The notes: generated by a model from the letters alone, not told the origin. Shown: positions 44,922-54,274, counted from the stretch's first letter. The stretch: DNA of 64,000 bases from Flavobacteriales bacterium (GCA_020635815.1 JACJZB010000004.1:310001-374000), one strand, 5' to 3'. Made by a program: numbers and translations.

Positions 44922-44930
44922 TTTATTTAG

Positions 44931-45185
44931 TTATTGATAATGTTCACAGTTAATAATTATTTCATTTTCAGCCCTTAAAGAGCAGTTGTCTTTATGGTCG
45001 CAACTTGAGCATAGCCCAAGATGATTTGTTGTCTCGGTTTGGTTACTATTTGATACAAAAGGTTTTTCATCACTCCCCTTTGTAAAGTGTTCTTCGCAAT
45101 ATAATATTGGTGATTTTGCTTGCGATTCTGTATAGCAAAGTCCCGAATAAACACAATTGAAACACAGCCACTGATTTTTATTCAT
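44931..45185 (-). CDS. Small protein with two Cys-rich metal-binding modules
   Basis: 84 residues with no signal peptide. Two repeats have the same pattern: C8-x2-C11-x5-C17-x12-C30-EEH and C59-x2-C62-x5-C68-x11-C80-EHY. Each could bind zinc or an iron-sulfur centre with four Cys or three Cys and one His. It is the first gene of the gdh-pnt operon (9 bp before gdhA). I do not recognise a family; a redox or metal role is inferred. Confidence 0.7.
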   Translation of the reverse strand: MNKNQWLCFNCVYSGLCYTESQAKSPILYCEEHFTKGSDEKPFVSNSNQTETTNHLGLCSSCDHKDNCSLRAENEIIINCEHYQ

Positions 45186-45511
45186 TTCTTATTTTTTTTG
45201 TTATTACAATTTGTTTTGCTACACTCATTTCAATGGGTGTGCCAAACTAGTTTTTAAGAGCGAAAACAAGTATGTGTTATTTGTAATATACTGATAAACA
45301 GATGTTAATGTTAAAATAATATTTTAAACTATAAAATATTGATTTTTAAAAAACAGAACTAATCGGGTATTAATTACCCGGTTGAGGAGAAAAGTATCAG
45401 TTAGTTTTTTGGGCTCAAAGAGAGTTGTTAAACTATATTTTTCTAATATATTATTTACAGTAAAAATATTAGTTACATTTGTAACCGTTTCAAATGTAAT
45501 TGATTTATAAG
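45186..45511. other. Divergent intergenic region before the gdh operon and MarR gene
   Basis: 326 bp without a convincing gene; the minus-strand ORF across 45324-45593 is a shadow of the MarR gene. Present: an imperfect hairpin (ACACTCA/TGGGTGT, 45221-45240), AAACTAGTTT (45244-45253) and the operator/promoter at 45473-45499. Confidence 0.6.
45473..45499 (+). promoter_or_regulatory. Operator overlapping the MarR-RND promoter
   Basis: TTACATTTG (45473-45481) and CAAATGTAA (45491-45499) are perfect 9-bp inverted arms with a 9-bp centre. The left arm also forms TTAC-ATTT-GTAA (45473-45484). The TACATTTG (45474-45481) inside it matches the -7 promoter box. It sits directly before the MarR gene, as expected for autorepression. 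Confidence 0.7.
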
Positions 45512-45979
45512 GTGGAAAAATTAAAGATATATGGTTTTGAGATGTCTCGAATTTCAGAGGTCTATTTGAGTACATTGTCTTCAATAATGGCACCCCATGG
45601 CTTGGATCGTTATTATTTTCCTTTATTGTATTTATGCGAGCATAGTGGAAAGCTTACACAAAAAGATTTAGCTGAAGCAATACGAAGAGATAAGGTTTAC
45701 ACCATGCGTATAGTAGATTATTTATCGGATAAAGATTTACTAAAACGTAAACAAGACTGTAACGATAGAAGGTGCCAAATATTAGAAGTTACAGATAATG
45801 CAAAAAAATTAGTTCCTAAAATAAAGGAGGCAATAGCTAAAACAGATGAATTGTTGTTTCATGACTTTTCAACTAAAGAAAAAGAGGATTTTAAAATCGG
45901 GATGAGTAAACTTTTTGCTACAATTAATACACTTCCCGACCCAGAATTTATAGTAAAAGCATTTAAAAAGAAAAAATAA
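45512..45979 (+). CDS. MarR-family transcriptional regulator of the RND operon
   Basis: 155 residues from GTG 45512. An in-frame TTG at 45500 is adjacent to the operator, and ATG 45542 would cut the first helix (EKLKIYGFEMSRISEVYLSTLSSIMAPHGL), so GTG is preferred. The winged HTH is GKLTQKDLAEAIRRDKVYTMRIVDYLSDKDLLKRKQDCNDRRCQILEVTDN, typical MarR including the DxRR wing. It probably represses itself and the downstream efflux genes, released by a pump substrate. The next gene follows after 8 bp. Confidence 0.9.
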   Translation: MEKLKIYGFEMSRISEVYLSTLSSIMAPHGLDRYYFPLLYLCEHSGKLTQKDLAEAIRRDKVYTMRIVDYLSDKDLLKRKQDCNDRRCQILEVTDNAKKLVPKIKEAIAKTDELLFHDFSTKEKEDFKIGMSKLFATINTLPDPEFIVKAFKKKK

Positions 45980-45987
45980 ATAGATAG

Positions 45988-47022
45988 ATGAAAAGAATAT
46001 TACAATCCATTATTGTTGTTGGTTTAACATTAGCAATTACCTCATGCGGTAGTGGTGAAGCCGAAAAGCAAGGAGGCGGACCAAACGCTTTACAAGTTGA
46101 AGCTTATAAGGTAGTAACACAGCCTTTTAATAATGAACTAATTACTACTGCTAATTTAATGGCTGAAGAACAAGCTCAATTAATGGCTCCAATGGCAGGG
46201 CAAGTTTTAGCTATTTATTTTAAAGAAGGTGAAAGCGTAAAAAAAGGTCAAACTTTGGTTCGCTTAGATGATAGAAATTGGAAAGCACAATTGCTTGGCG
46301 TAAATGCTGAATTAGCTGCTGCTGAAAAAGATTATGCTCGTAAAAAAGAATTGCTAACCGTTGAAGGAAGTAGTCAAGAAGAAATAGATAATGCTTTTTC
46401 TAAAGTAGAGATACTGAAATCGCAACAACAACAATTACAGGTTAATATTGATTTGGCAAATGTTTCAGCTCCTTTCTCAGGACAACTAGGCATGAGAGAT
46501 TTTAGCGAAGGTGCATTTTTAAAACAAGGCGAATTAATTACAACGCTTTCGGCTAACAATCAATTAAAAGTAGATTTTACTATTGCTCAGATGCACACTA
46601 AAAGTATTGAAGTAAATAAATCAGTATTGGTTTTAATTGGCAATGATACACTTGAAGCAAATGTTTATGCTATTAATCCAATTATTAATACAGAAACTAG
46701 AATGTTGAATGTAAGAGCTTTATTAGAACAGAAAGTAGATAAAAAAATCAAACCTGGAACTTTTGCAGAAGTGCTAATTGCTACAGATATGATTAATGAT
46801 GCTATTTTAATTCCTACGCAAGCTGTAATTCCATCCATTAATGAACAAACGGTTTATGTGGCTAAAAACGGAAAAGCTGTTCGAAAAGTCATCCAAATGG
46901 GAAATAGAAATGCTGATAATGTGCATGTGTTAGAAGGAGTTTCTGTGGGAGATACTGTAATTACAACAGGTTTATTACACATTAAAGAAGGTATGGATTT
47001 AAACATTCAATCAATTAAGTAA
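45988..47022 (+). CDS. RND efflux periplasmic adaptor (MFP) lipoprotein
   Basis: 344 residues. A lipobox ITSC (about C20) follows a signal peptide. Biotinyl-lipoyl-like halves (QLMAPMAGQVLAIYFKEGESVKKGQTLVRLD and ANVSAPFSGQLGMRDFSEGAFLKQGE) flank a hairpin. The beta-barrel and membrane-proximal domains follow. It links the inner-membrane pump to the TolC-like channel. It is 1 bp before the pump gene. Confidence 0.94.
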   Translation: MKRILQSIIVVGLTLAITSCGSGEAEKQGGGPNALQVEAYKVVTQPFNNELITTANLMAEEQAQLMAPMAGQVLAIYFKEGESVKKGQTLVRLDDRNWKAQLLGVNAELAAAEKDYARKKELLTVEGSSQEEIDNAFSKVEILKSQQQQLQVNIDLANVSAPFSGQLGMRDFSEGAFLKQGELITTLSANNQLKVDFTIAQMHTKSIEVNKSVLVLIGNDTLEANVYAINPIINTETRMLNVRALLEQKVDKKIKPGTFAEVLIATDMINDAILIPTQAVIPSINEQTVYVAKNGKAVRKVIQMGNRNADNVHVLEGVSVGDTVITTGLLHIKEGMDLNIQSIK

Positions 47023-47023
47023 A

Positions 47024-50000
47024 ATGACATTATCAGAAATAAGTATAAAACGACCAGTATTAGCTACCGTATTTGCTATTATTTTCATTTTATTGGGAGT
47101 GGTGGGTTACCTGTCGTTGGGTGTTAGAGAGTACCCAAGTGTTGACCCTCCAATTGTAACCGTACAAACCAATTATACTGGAGCCAATGCTGAAATTATA
47201 GAATCACAAATAACAGAACCATTAGAGGAGCAAATTAATAGTATTGATGGAATTAAAACATTAAGCTCTAATAGTACCGATGGAAGAAGTACCATTACCA
47301 TTGAGTTTTTGCCAGAAATTAACTTAAATGATGCTGCTAACGATGTGCGTGATAAAACTGCTCAAGCTGTTAAAAATTTGCCGCCAGATGCAGACCCACC
47401 AACTGTAAATAAAGCCGATGCAAATGCTGAAACCATTTTGTCGATTACTGTACAAAGTGAGAAGAGAGGATTGCTAGAGCTTTCTCAAATAGGAAATAAT
47501 ATTTTCAAAGAGCGTTTACAAACGGTTCCAGGTGTGAGTAGTGTCCGAATTTGGGGGGAGAAGAAATATGCCATGCGGTTGGAATTAGACCCTACCAAAA
47601 TGCGTGAATTAAACATTACGCCAATAGATATTAAATTGGCTTTAGCCTCTCAAAACATAGAATTGCCATCAGGTAGAATTGAAGGAAGTGAAACAGAATT
47701 AACTGTTCGAACAATTGGTCGTTTATATACTGCTGAGGAGTTTGATGATTTAATCATCCGACAAAATGGAAACACCTTAATCCGATTAAAAGATGTCGGT
47801 GCTGCAAGATTAGGTTCTGAAGCAGAGCGAACTTTGTTGCGTGGAAATGGAGTAATTCCAATGGTAGGTATTGCTTTGCAACCCCAACCGGGTTCAAACT
47901 CTATCGAGATTGTTGACGAGGCATTTCGTAGATTAGAAATCATGAAAAAAGATTTACCTCCTGATATTGTTTTGGATGTTGCTATGGATAAAACCATCAC
48001 CATCAGAAAAGCAATTAGTGAAGTAAAATCAACCATTTTATTAGCCTTTGTTTTAGTATTGATGGTTATCTTTTTCTTTTTAAGAAATTGGAGAACTACT
48101 TTAATCCCCGTTATATTAATACCTATAGCTTTAACGGGAACTTTTGCTGTTTTGTATGCAGCAGGTTTTTCCATCAACATTTTATCGTTATTAGGTTTAG
48201 TGTTGGCAACAGGTTTGGTGGTAGATGATGCCATTGTGGTAATGGAAAACATTTACACCAAAATTGAAGCAGGAATGCATCCTATGAAAGCTGCTTTTGA
48301 AGGTTCGAGAGAAGTGTTTTTTGCAGTAATAGCCACTTCCGTTACCTTGGTTTGTGTGTTTTTGCCTATCTTTTTTATGCCTGGATTAACCGGACAATTG
48401 TTTAGAGAATTTGCCATGGTGGTAGTTGGTGCAATTGTTATTTCTACGTTTATTACCTTGTCATTAACACCAATGATGAGTTCGAGGTTGTTAAAGAAAA
48501 GCACAAAAGAAAATGCTTTAATGCGTGCTTTCGGTAGAATTGTAGAAGTTTCTACCGTTAACTATTCAGCTTCATTAAAAAAGTTTATGGAAAAGAGATG
48601 GTTGGCCTTTCCTATTTTTATTTTAATGTTAGGAAGTATCTTTTTGGTGGGTTCTCAACTAAAATCGGAGTTAGCTCCGATGGAGGATAAAAGCCAATTG
48701 CGTATAATTTCTTCAGCACCTGAAGGAACCTCTTTTGAATCAATGGATAATTATCAAGTTAAGCTAATGCAGATGATGGATACTGTTTCTGAGAAAGCAT
48801 TCTTGTTAGGTGTAACCTCTCCAACTTTTAGATCTTCTACAGCAGCAAACTCTGCATTTATTTTTATGCCTTTAAAGCAGCCGAGCGAACGAATAAAATC
48901 TCAAGGTGAATTGGCAAACGAAATTAATCAACGATTAAGAGGAATGACTTTTGCGAAATCGTTTGTGGTACAAGAAGAAACCATCAAAACTGGAGGTGGA
49001 GGTGGAGGAAAACTACCTTTACAATTTGTATTGCAAGCACCAGATTTAGACCGTTTAAAAAGTGTATTACCAGAATTTATGGATAGCGTTCAAAACAGTC
49101 CTGTATTTTCAATTTCACAAGTTGATTTAAAGTTTAATAAACCAGAATTAACAGTTTCAATAAATAGAAATAAAGCACTGTTAATGGGTGTTAGTATTGC
49201 TGATATTGCTCAAACTTTACAAACATTTTTAAGTGAAGAACGCTTGGGTTATTTTATTAAAGATGGAAAGCAATATTATGTAATTACACAAGCGAAAAAA
49301 GAAAAGAAAGATGATCCATTGGATTTGAATAACATTACGGTTCGCAACAAAGGTGGAGAAATGATTACACTTGATAATTTGGTTGATATTGAGTTTAATA
49401 GCCGACCACCATCATTGCTAAGATACAATAGATATACTTCGGCAACAATAGAAGCTGCCCCAGCCCCAGGTTATACCATTGGTGATGGAATTAACGAAAT
49501 GAGAGCTATTGCTGATAAAGTATTAGATGAATCATTTAGTACCGATTTAACTGGAAACGCAGCTGATTTTGCTGAAAGCTCAGACAGTACCATGCTCATT
49601 TTTATTTTTGCATTGGTATTGGTTTACCTTACGCTAGCTGCTCAATTCGAAAGTTTTAGAGACCCGCTAACCATTATGCTAACCGTTCCTTTAGCTTTAG
49701 CTGGAGCTTTAATTACCTTATGGGCTTTTGATCAAACCTTAAATATTTTCAGTCAAATTGGTATGATTGTATTGGTTGGTATTGTTACCAAAAACGGAAT
49801 TTTAATCGTAGAATTTGCCAATCAAAAAAGAGATGCAGGCATGTCGTTAAAAGAAGCTGCTTACGAAGCTGCATCACAACGATTTAGACCTATTTTAATG
49901 ACCAGTTTATCTACCGTTTTAGGAGCATTACCAATTGCTTTAGCTTTAGGAGATTCTTCTACCAGTAGAGTACCAATGGGGTTAACCATTATTGGAGGTT

Positions 50001-50101
50001 TAATCCTCTCGTTAATTCTTACTTTATACATTATACCAGCATTATATTCATACATCGCAAGTAAAGAGAATAAAATTATAGATGAAGCAGATTTCAGTTA
50101 A
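47024..50101 (+). CDS. RND efflux permease (HAE1 family)
   Basis: 1025 residues with twelve transmembrane helices and two large periplasmic loops. The proton-relay pair D401-D402 lies in LATGLVVDDAIVVMENIY, matching D407/D408 of AcrB. Further hallmarks are the N-terminal SIKRPVLATVFAIIFILLGVVGYLSLGVREYP and C-terminal GIVTKNGILIVEFANQ. It exports drugs or other hydrophobic compounds. A Gly-rich stretch (TGGGGGGKLP, about 650-660) lies in the second loop. Its end overlaps the TolC-like gene by 20 bp. Confidence 0.96.
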   Translation: MTLSEISIKRPVLATVFAIIFILLGVVGYLSLGVREYPSVDPPIVTVQTNYTGANAEIIESQITEPLEEQINSIDGIKTLSSNSTDGRSTITIEFLPEINLNDAANDVRDKTAQAVKNLPPDADPPTVNKADANAETILSITVQSEKRGLLELSQIGNNIFKERLQTVPGVSSVRIWGEKKYAMRLELDPTKMRELNITPIDIKLALASQNIELPSGRIEGSETELTVRTIGRLYTAEEFDDLIIRQNGNTLIRLKDVGAARLGSEAERTLLRGNGVIPMVGIALQPQPGSNSIEIVDEAFRRLEIMKKDLPPDIVLDVAMDKTITIRKAISEVKSTILLAFVLVLMVIFFFLRNWRTTLIPVILIPIALTGTFAVLYAAGFSINILSLLGLVLATGLVVDDAIVVMENIYTKIEAGMHPMKAAFEGSREVFFAVIATSVTLVCVFLPIFFMPGLTGQLFREFAMVVVGAIVISTFITLSLTPMMSSRLLKKSTKENALMRAFGRIVEVSTVNYSASLKKFMEKRWLAFPIFILMLGSIFLVGSQLKSELAPMEDKSQLRIISSAPEGTSFESMDNYQVKLMQMMDTVSEKAFLLGVTSPTFRSSTAANSAFIFMPLKQPSERIKSQGELANEINQRLRGMTFAKSFVVQEETIKTGGGGGGKLPLQFVLQAPDLDRLKSVLPEFMDSVQNSPVFSISQVDLKFNKPELTVSINRNKALLMGVSIADIAQTLQTFLSEERLGYFIKDGKQYYVITQAKKEKKDDPLDLNNITVRNKGGEMITLDNLVDIEFNSRPPSLLRYNRYTSATIEAAPAPGYTIGDGINEMRAIADKVLDESFSTDLTGNAADFAESSDSTMLIFIFALVLVYLTLAAQFESFRDPLTIMLTVPLALAGALITLWAFDQTLNIFSQIGMIVLVGIVTKNGILIVEFANQKRDAGMSLKEAAYEAASQRFRPILMTSLSTVLGALPIALALGDSSTSRVPMGLTIIGGLILSLILTLYIIPALYSYIASKENKIIDEADFS

Positions 50102-51395
50102 AATAGTAGCCATCATAATGGTTTTTACAGTTACTAAAACTTCGGCACAAACGCTGCAAGAGATGATAAATACCGCTTTGGCGAATAATTATCAAATTAA
50201 TATTGTGAAAAATGAAGCTCAAATAGCTACTAACAATAATGTTATTGGCAATACAGGAGCATTACCAACCGTAGATTTAAACGGAACGTATTTCAACTCA
50301 TTTAACAATACAAAACAAGAGTTTGCTGATGGCTCGGTACGTGAAGGAAGTAGTGCTAAAAACACCAACCTTAATGCTACTGCAATGGCAAACTGGACGG
50401 TTTTTAACGGTTTTAGCGTTTATGCAAAACGTAGTCAGTTAGGTTATTTGGAAGAACTAGGGCAGCTAAATTCTAAATTTTACATTGAACAAACCGTTTC
50501 TGATATTGTTACGGCATACCACCAACTTGTTTATGAAAAACAATTGCTAAACAATTACCAGCAATCGCTTAACATTTCTTTGTTTAGGTTAAACCTAGAG
50601 AAAAAAAGAAAAGCAATTGGAGCAGGGAAAGCAATGGATTTTGGTCAGGCTTTGGTAGATTATCAAGCCGATAGTATTCGTTTAATTGGACAAGAAAATA
50701 CGATTAAAGCCTTACAAATTGAAATTAACAACATTTTAAACAACCAATTAGAGCAACCTTTACAAGTAAGTGATGAAGCATTTAGTTTTATGGCAATTCC
50801 ATCAAAAGACAGTTTATTACAAAATGTGGATAATGCCAATCAACAATTAGCACAGCAACGTTTACAAGAGTTAATTGCTGAAACTGAACTGCGTATGGCA
50901 AAAGCCAATCGTTACCCAAAAATTGATTTATTTGCTGGTTATCAATATTCTAAAAGCACATCTGCAGTTGGATTTTTTAATTCTAATCAAACTTACGGTC
51001 CAACAGTTGGTGTGAGCATTAGTTTTAATTTATACAATGGTGGAGCTACAAATCGTAACATTAAAAACACCAAACTTTATACAGAAAATGCTTCGCTAAC
51101 CAAGCAACAAGTTAACCAGCAAATTAATGCCGATGTGTTGAATTTTTATAACGAATACAAGTCTATTACTACCCAAATTACACTGGCAAAAAGCAATGTA
51201 GCCGAAATGACAAAAGTATATCAAACCGCAGCAGCACAATTAAAAAAAGGAGCTATAAATGGCTATGATTTTAGATTAACACAATTAAGTTTGCTCAACA
51301 GTGAATTAACATTAATGCAATTGCAGTTTGCTTTAAAAGCCATAGAGATTAACTTGAACAGGCTTTCGGGAAGAGTGTTGGAGGTTTATTTATAA
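50082..51395 (+). CDS. TolC-family outer-membrane efflux channel
   Basis: 437 residues with a signal peptide ending SAQ. Two OEP repeats are visible (about 25-220 and 240-430), including long helices with Gln/Asn/Ala repeats. The start at 50082 lies inside the pump gene and is supported by the signal peptide (MKQISVKIVAIIMVFTVTKTSAQ). It completes the tripartite pump. Its end overlaps the convergent STAS-like gene by 10 bp. Confidence 0.93.
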   Translation: MKQISVKIVAIIMVFTVTKTSAQTLQEMINTALANNYQINIVKNEAQIATNNNVIGNTGALPTVDLNGTYFNSFNNTKQEFADGSVREGSSAKNTNLNATAMANWTVFNGFSVYAKRSQLGYLEELGQLNSKFYIEQTVSDIVTAYHQLVYEKQLLNNYQQSLNISLFRLNLEKKRKAIGAGKAMDFGQALVDYQADSIRLIGQENTIKALQIEINNILNNQLEQPLQVSDEAFSFMAIPSKDSLLQNVDNANQQLAQQRLQELIAETELRMAKANRYPKIDLFAGYQYSKSTSAVGFFNSNQTYGPTVGVSISFNLYNGGATNRNIKNTKLYTENASLTKQQVNQQINADVLNFYNEYKSITTQITLAKSNVAEMTKVYQTAAAQLKKGAINGYDFRLTQLSLLNSELTLMQLQFALKAIEINLNRLSGRVLEVYL

Positions 51396-51787
51396 GTAAT
51401 TAACCATTCCAATGCCTCATCTTCAGTTTTAAACATTTTTATAGGCACTGCCGGTTTGTATAAGTGGTTGAAAGCATGAACAACATAACGAATAATAACA
51501 TTGTTCTCCTTTATTCCACAGGCAGTTATGCATGAAGCTAGTTTTGAAACAACAAGGCTTTTTTCATCACCATTTAGCCGAATGTGAGTTTTTAAATCAA
51601 CGTATAGTGGTGTGGGTTTTTCTTTGGTCAATAAAATTACTGCTTGATAAATCTCTTCAATCTGTTTTGTATTTAAACCTACAACGTGAGTAAATGGCAG
51701 AAAATATAACACCCCATTTTTCATTAAATGAATGGTAGCGAAGTCTAACTCCACAGTTTTAAGGATATTTTTTTTTTGAGTGGTCAA
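51386..51787 (-). CDS. Small STAS-like (DUF7793-type) protein
   Basis: 133 residues. Alternating beta-alpha pattern: FATIHLMKNGVLYFLPF, LNTKQIEEIYQAVILLTKEKPTPLYVDLKTHI and the KMFKTEDEALEWLITYK C-terminus, which is typical of SpoIIAA/STAS-like proteins of Bacteroidota. Such domains act as anti-anti-sigma-type or signalling adaptors. It follows the response regulator after 36 bp, so it may belong to that signalling unit. Family assignment is by resemblance only. Confidence 0.65.
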   Translation of the reverse strand: MTTQKKNILKTVELDFATIHLMKNGVLYFLPFTHVVGLNTKQIEEIYQAVILLTKEKPTPLYVDLKTHIRLNGDEKSLVVSKLASCITACGIKENNVIIRYVVHAFNHLYKPAVPIKMFKTEDEALEWLITYK

Positions 51788-51823
51788 AAATAGATGAGGT
51801 TTAGAAGTTTTTTTGTTAGATGA

Positions 51824-53155
51824 TTAATTATTGTTTTTAACTTTTTCTCGTAAAGTTTTTCTGTCAATACCTAAAATTTCGGCAGCTTTGGTTTTGTTGT
51901 TATTCGTAGCAAGCAATACTTTTTCAATGTATTTTCTTTCTACTTCAGCCAGTGAAAGTAAATTGTTGTCGTTTAAATTGACAGGAACATTCATTTTCAT
52001 ATAATTTGGGATGTCATCAATATCAACACTTTTATCATTCATAATTACCAATCGATGAATAAAATTTTCAAGTTCTCTAATGTTTCCAGGCCAAGTATAA
52101 CTCGTTAATATTGATTTAATTTTAGTGTTAATCTTTAATGGTTTTTTACCACTCTCCTTACTGTATTTTTCATTAAAAGCATCAATTAACAATGTAGTGT
52201 CTTCTTTTCGTTCTCTTAATGGTGGAATATCTATGGAAATAACATTTAAACGATAAAATAAATCTTCTCTAAACGTATTGTTGAGTATCATTTCGTTAAT
52301 GTTGGTATTAGTCGCTGTAATAATTCGAACATTTATTTTTTGCGATTTGGTAGCCCCTAACATTGTAACTTCTTTTTCTTGTATGGCACGTAATAATTTT
52401 GCTTGAACTGCCATTGAAGCATTGGTAATTTCATCTAGGAATAAAGTTCCACCATCGGCTGCTTGAAAAAATCCAATTCGGTTAGTTGTTGCTCCGGTAA
52501 ACGCACCCTTTACATGTCCAAAAAGTTCACTTTCTAATAACTGTTCAGGAATAGCTCCACAATTTACAGGCACGAAAGGTGCTGATGAAAAGCTACTATT
52601 ATAATGAATTGCTCTAGCAACCATTTCTTTTCCTGTGCCACTTTCACCTGTTATTAATACAGTTGCTTTATTGTTTTTAGTTTTATCTATGGTTGCAAAT
52701 AATTTTTGCATGGAGGCTGAACGCCCAATAATACCATGAAAAGACTCAATAATTTCGGCTTCACTTTCTTCTTGTATTTTGGGTAGTTTTTGTGATAATA
52801 CTTTATTAATGGATACCTGTAACTCGTCAAAGGTAAAAGGTTTAACTAAATATTCTAAAGCACCTAATTTCATTACTTCAACAGCATCTTGCACGTTAGG
52901 ATAGCCTGTTATTACTAAGATGGGAATCTTAGCATAGTGTTGAGACATGTATTTCACCAATTGTATTCCTCCTATTTGAGGCATATTTAAATCAGTAATT
53001 ACTAAATCTATAGCAGTGTTTTCTAAAATTTCAATAGCATCAACAACGGTACTAGTTGCAAAGGGGTTTAATCCCAAGTTATTCATGTTTCTTCGTAATA
53101 ATTCTAGCATGTCATGCGAATCATCAACCAATAAAACGGACAGTTTACTATTCAT
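51824..53155 (-). CDS. Sigma-54-dependent response regulator (NtrC-type)
   Basis: 443 residues. Receiver domain (about 1-120) with phospho-acceptor D55 in VITDLNMP and K105. The AAA+ domain has Walker A GESGTGKE (170-177), the sigma-54 contact GAFTGA (217-222) and Walker B GTLFLDEI. A Fis-type HTH follows (about 400-443, LLATNNNKTKAAEILGIDRKTLREKV). It activates sigma-54 promoters when phosphorylated. It is 4 bp after the kinase gene. Confidence 0.95.
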   Translation of the reverse strand: MNSKLSVLLVDDSHDMLELLRRNMNNLGLNPFATSTVVDAIEILENTAIDLVITDLNMPQIGGIQLVKYMSQHYAKIPILVITGYPNVQDAVEVMKLGALEYLVKPFTFDELQVSINKVLSQKLPKIQEESEAEIIESFHGIIGRSASMQKLFATIDKTKNNKATVLITGESGTGKEMVARAIHYNSSFSSAPFVPVNCGAIPEQLLESELFGHVKGAFTGATTNRIGFFQAADGGTLFLDEITNASMAVQAKLLRAIQEKEVTMLGATKSQKINVRIITATNTNINEMILNNTFREDLFYRLNVISIDIPPLRERKEDTTLLIDAFNEKYSKESGKKPLKINTKIKSILTSYTWPGNIRELENFIHRLVIMNDKSVDIDDIPNYMKMNVPVNLNDNNLLSLAEVERKYIEKVLLATNNNKTKAAEILGIDRKTLREKVKNNN

Positions 53156-53159
53156 AATT

Positions 53160-54257
53160 TTAGTTTGTTTCTATCGGAAAAGTAATGATAAATTCGGTGC
53201 CTTTATTAACAACAGAATTAACATTTATTGTCCCTTTGTGATTTTGTACAATACCATGAACTACGGCTAATCCTAATCCTGTACCTTCTCCTTTAGGTTT
53301 AGTTGTAAAAAATGGCTGAAAAATTTTAGTTCGAGTATCCTTACTCATCCCTTTTCCATTATCTATTATCCTTAATATAACATTTTTTTCTTCTTGACTT
53401 GTGGTAATGGTAATTTTCCCATTTGTTTTAATTGCATTAATAGCGTTTAACACTAAGTTAAAAAGAACTTGAGAAAACTGTAGTTTATCCAACCGAACTA
53501 AAGGAATATTATCGGATAAATTTAATGTTAATTGAACTTGATTATCGCCTAATTGTTTTTGAAGAAGTCCAATGTTTTCTTCTATTTGTTCATTTATGTT
53601 TGCCAATCCAAATTGTTGTGGCATTTCACAAGAGAAATACATTAAACGCTTTACAATTTCACGAGCATTTTTTGCTGAAGAAATAATTTTTTGAATATCA
53701 GCTTTCTTTATTGGATTTACTTCTGCAGAATTAAGTAACTCTGCATAACCTAAAATATTACCTAAAGGCGTATTTAACTCATGAGCAATGCCTGCTGTTA
53801 ATTCTCCTAAAACAGTTAATCGGTCATTATACCTCATTTTTTCAGCCATTAATTCCTCTTTCTTTCGTTGCTCAAAACGTTCTATAAAAGTGGCTATTTC
53901 TATTCCTATTTTGTCTAATAAGGGTTGTTCTTCGGTCAAAAAAGAATACTTTTTATCTTCTTTATAATATACGATTATTTTCCCTCTTGTTGTTGCATTA
54001 ATAACAATAGGACTAGTTGCTGTTGTAATATTATTATCTGTTGGTTTAACACCGTAATCTTCATCATCAAAGAGAAGGTAAATATTAAGTTCTGCTGGAT
54101 ATTGCCAGCCCTGAGGGATAGCAGATATAATTTTATTAATAGTAACCTTAAATGATTGCTTATAGTTTTGGCAGATCTTAGAAATCTCATAGAGGCAATT
54201 TAACTCTTTAACTCTTTCGTTTAAAAGTTGAGAAATATTTCGGGACTGATTAGGCAT
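53160..54257 (-). CDS. Soluble sensor histidine kinase
   Basis: 365 residues with no transmembrane segment. A GAF-like N-terminal sensor (about 15-130) leads to the HisKA domain with H159 in GIAHELNTPLGNILGY. The HATPase domain carries N and G boxes (VLNAINAIKTNGKITI, DNGKGMSKDT, GTGLGLAVVHGIVQNHKG). It probably phosphorylates the adjacent response regulator. The input signal is internal and unknown. Confidence 0.94.
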   Translation of the reverse strand: MPNQSRNISQLLNERVKELNCLYEISKICQNYKQSFKVTINKIISAIPQGWQYPAELNIYLLFDDEDYGVKPTDNNITTATSPIVINATTRGKIIVYYKEDKKYSFLTEEQPLLDKIGIEIATFIERFEQRKKEELMAEKMRYNDRLTVLGELTAGIAHELNTPLGNILGYAELLNSAEVNPIKKADIQKIISSAKNAREIVKRLMYFSCEMPQQFGLANINEQIEENIGLLQKQLGDNQVQLTLNLSDNIPLVRLDKLQFSQVLFNLVLNAINAIKTNGKITITTSQEEKNVILRIIDNGKGMSKDTRTKIFQPFFTTKPKGEGTGLGLAVVHGIVQNHKGTINVNSVVNKGTEFIITFPIETN

Positions 54258-54274
54258 ACATAGAATTTAAAAAA

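Noticed and set aside
45324..45593. Minus-strand ORF of 89 codons across the MarR operator region
   Set aside because: It overlaps the operator and the MarR N-terminus. No signal peptide or family features.
47650..48252. A 200-codon minus-strand ORF opposite the RND permease
   Set aside because: A shadow of the permease gene, rich in Ile/Thr/Lys with no recognisable domain.
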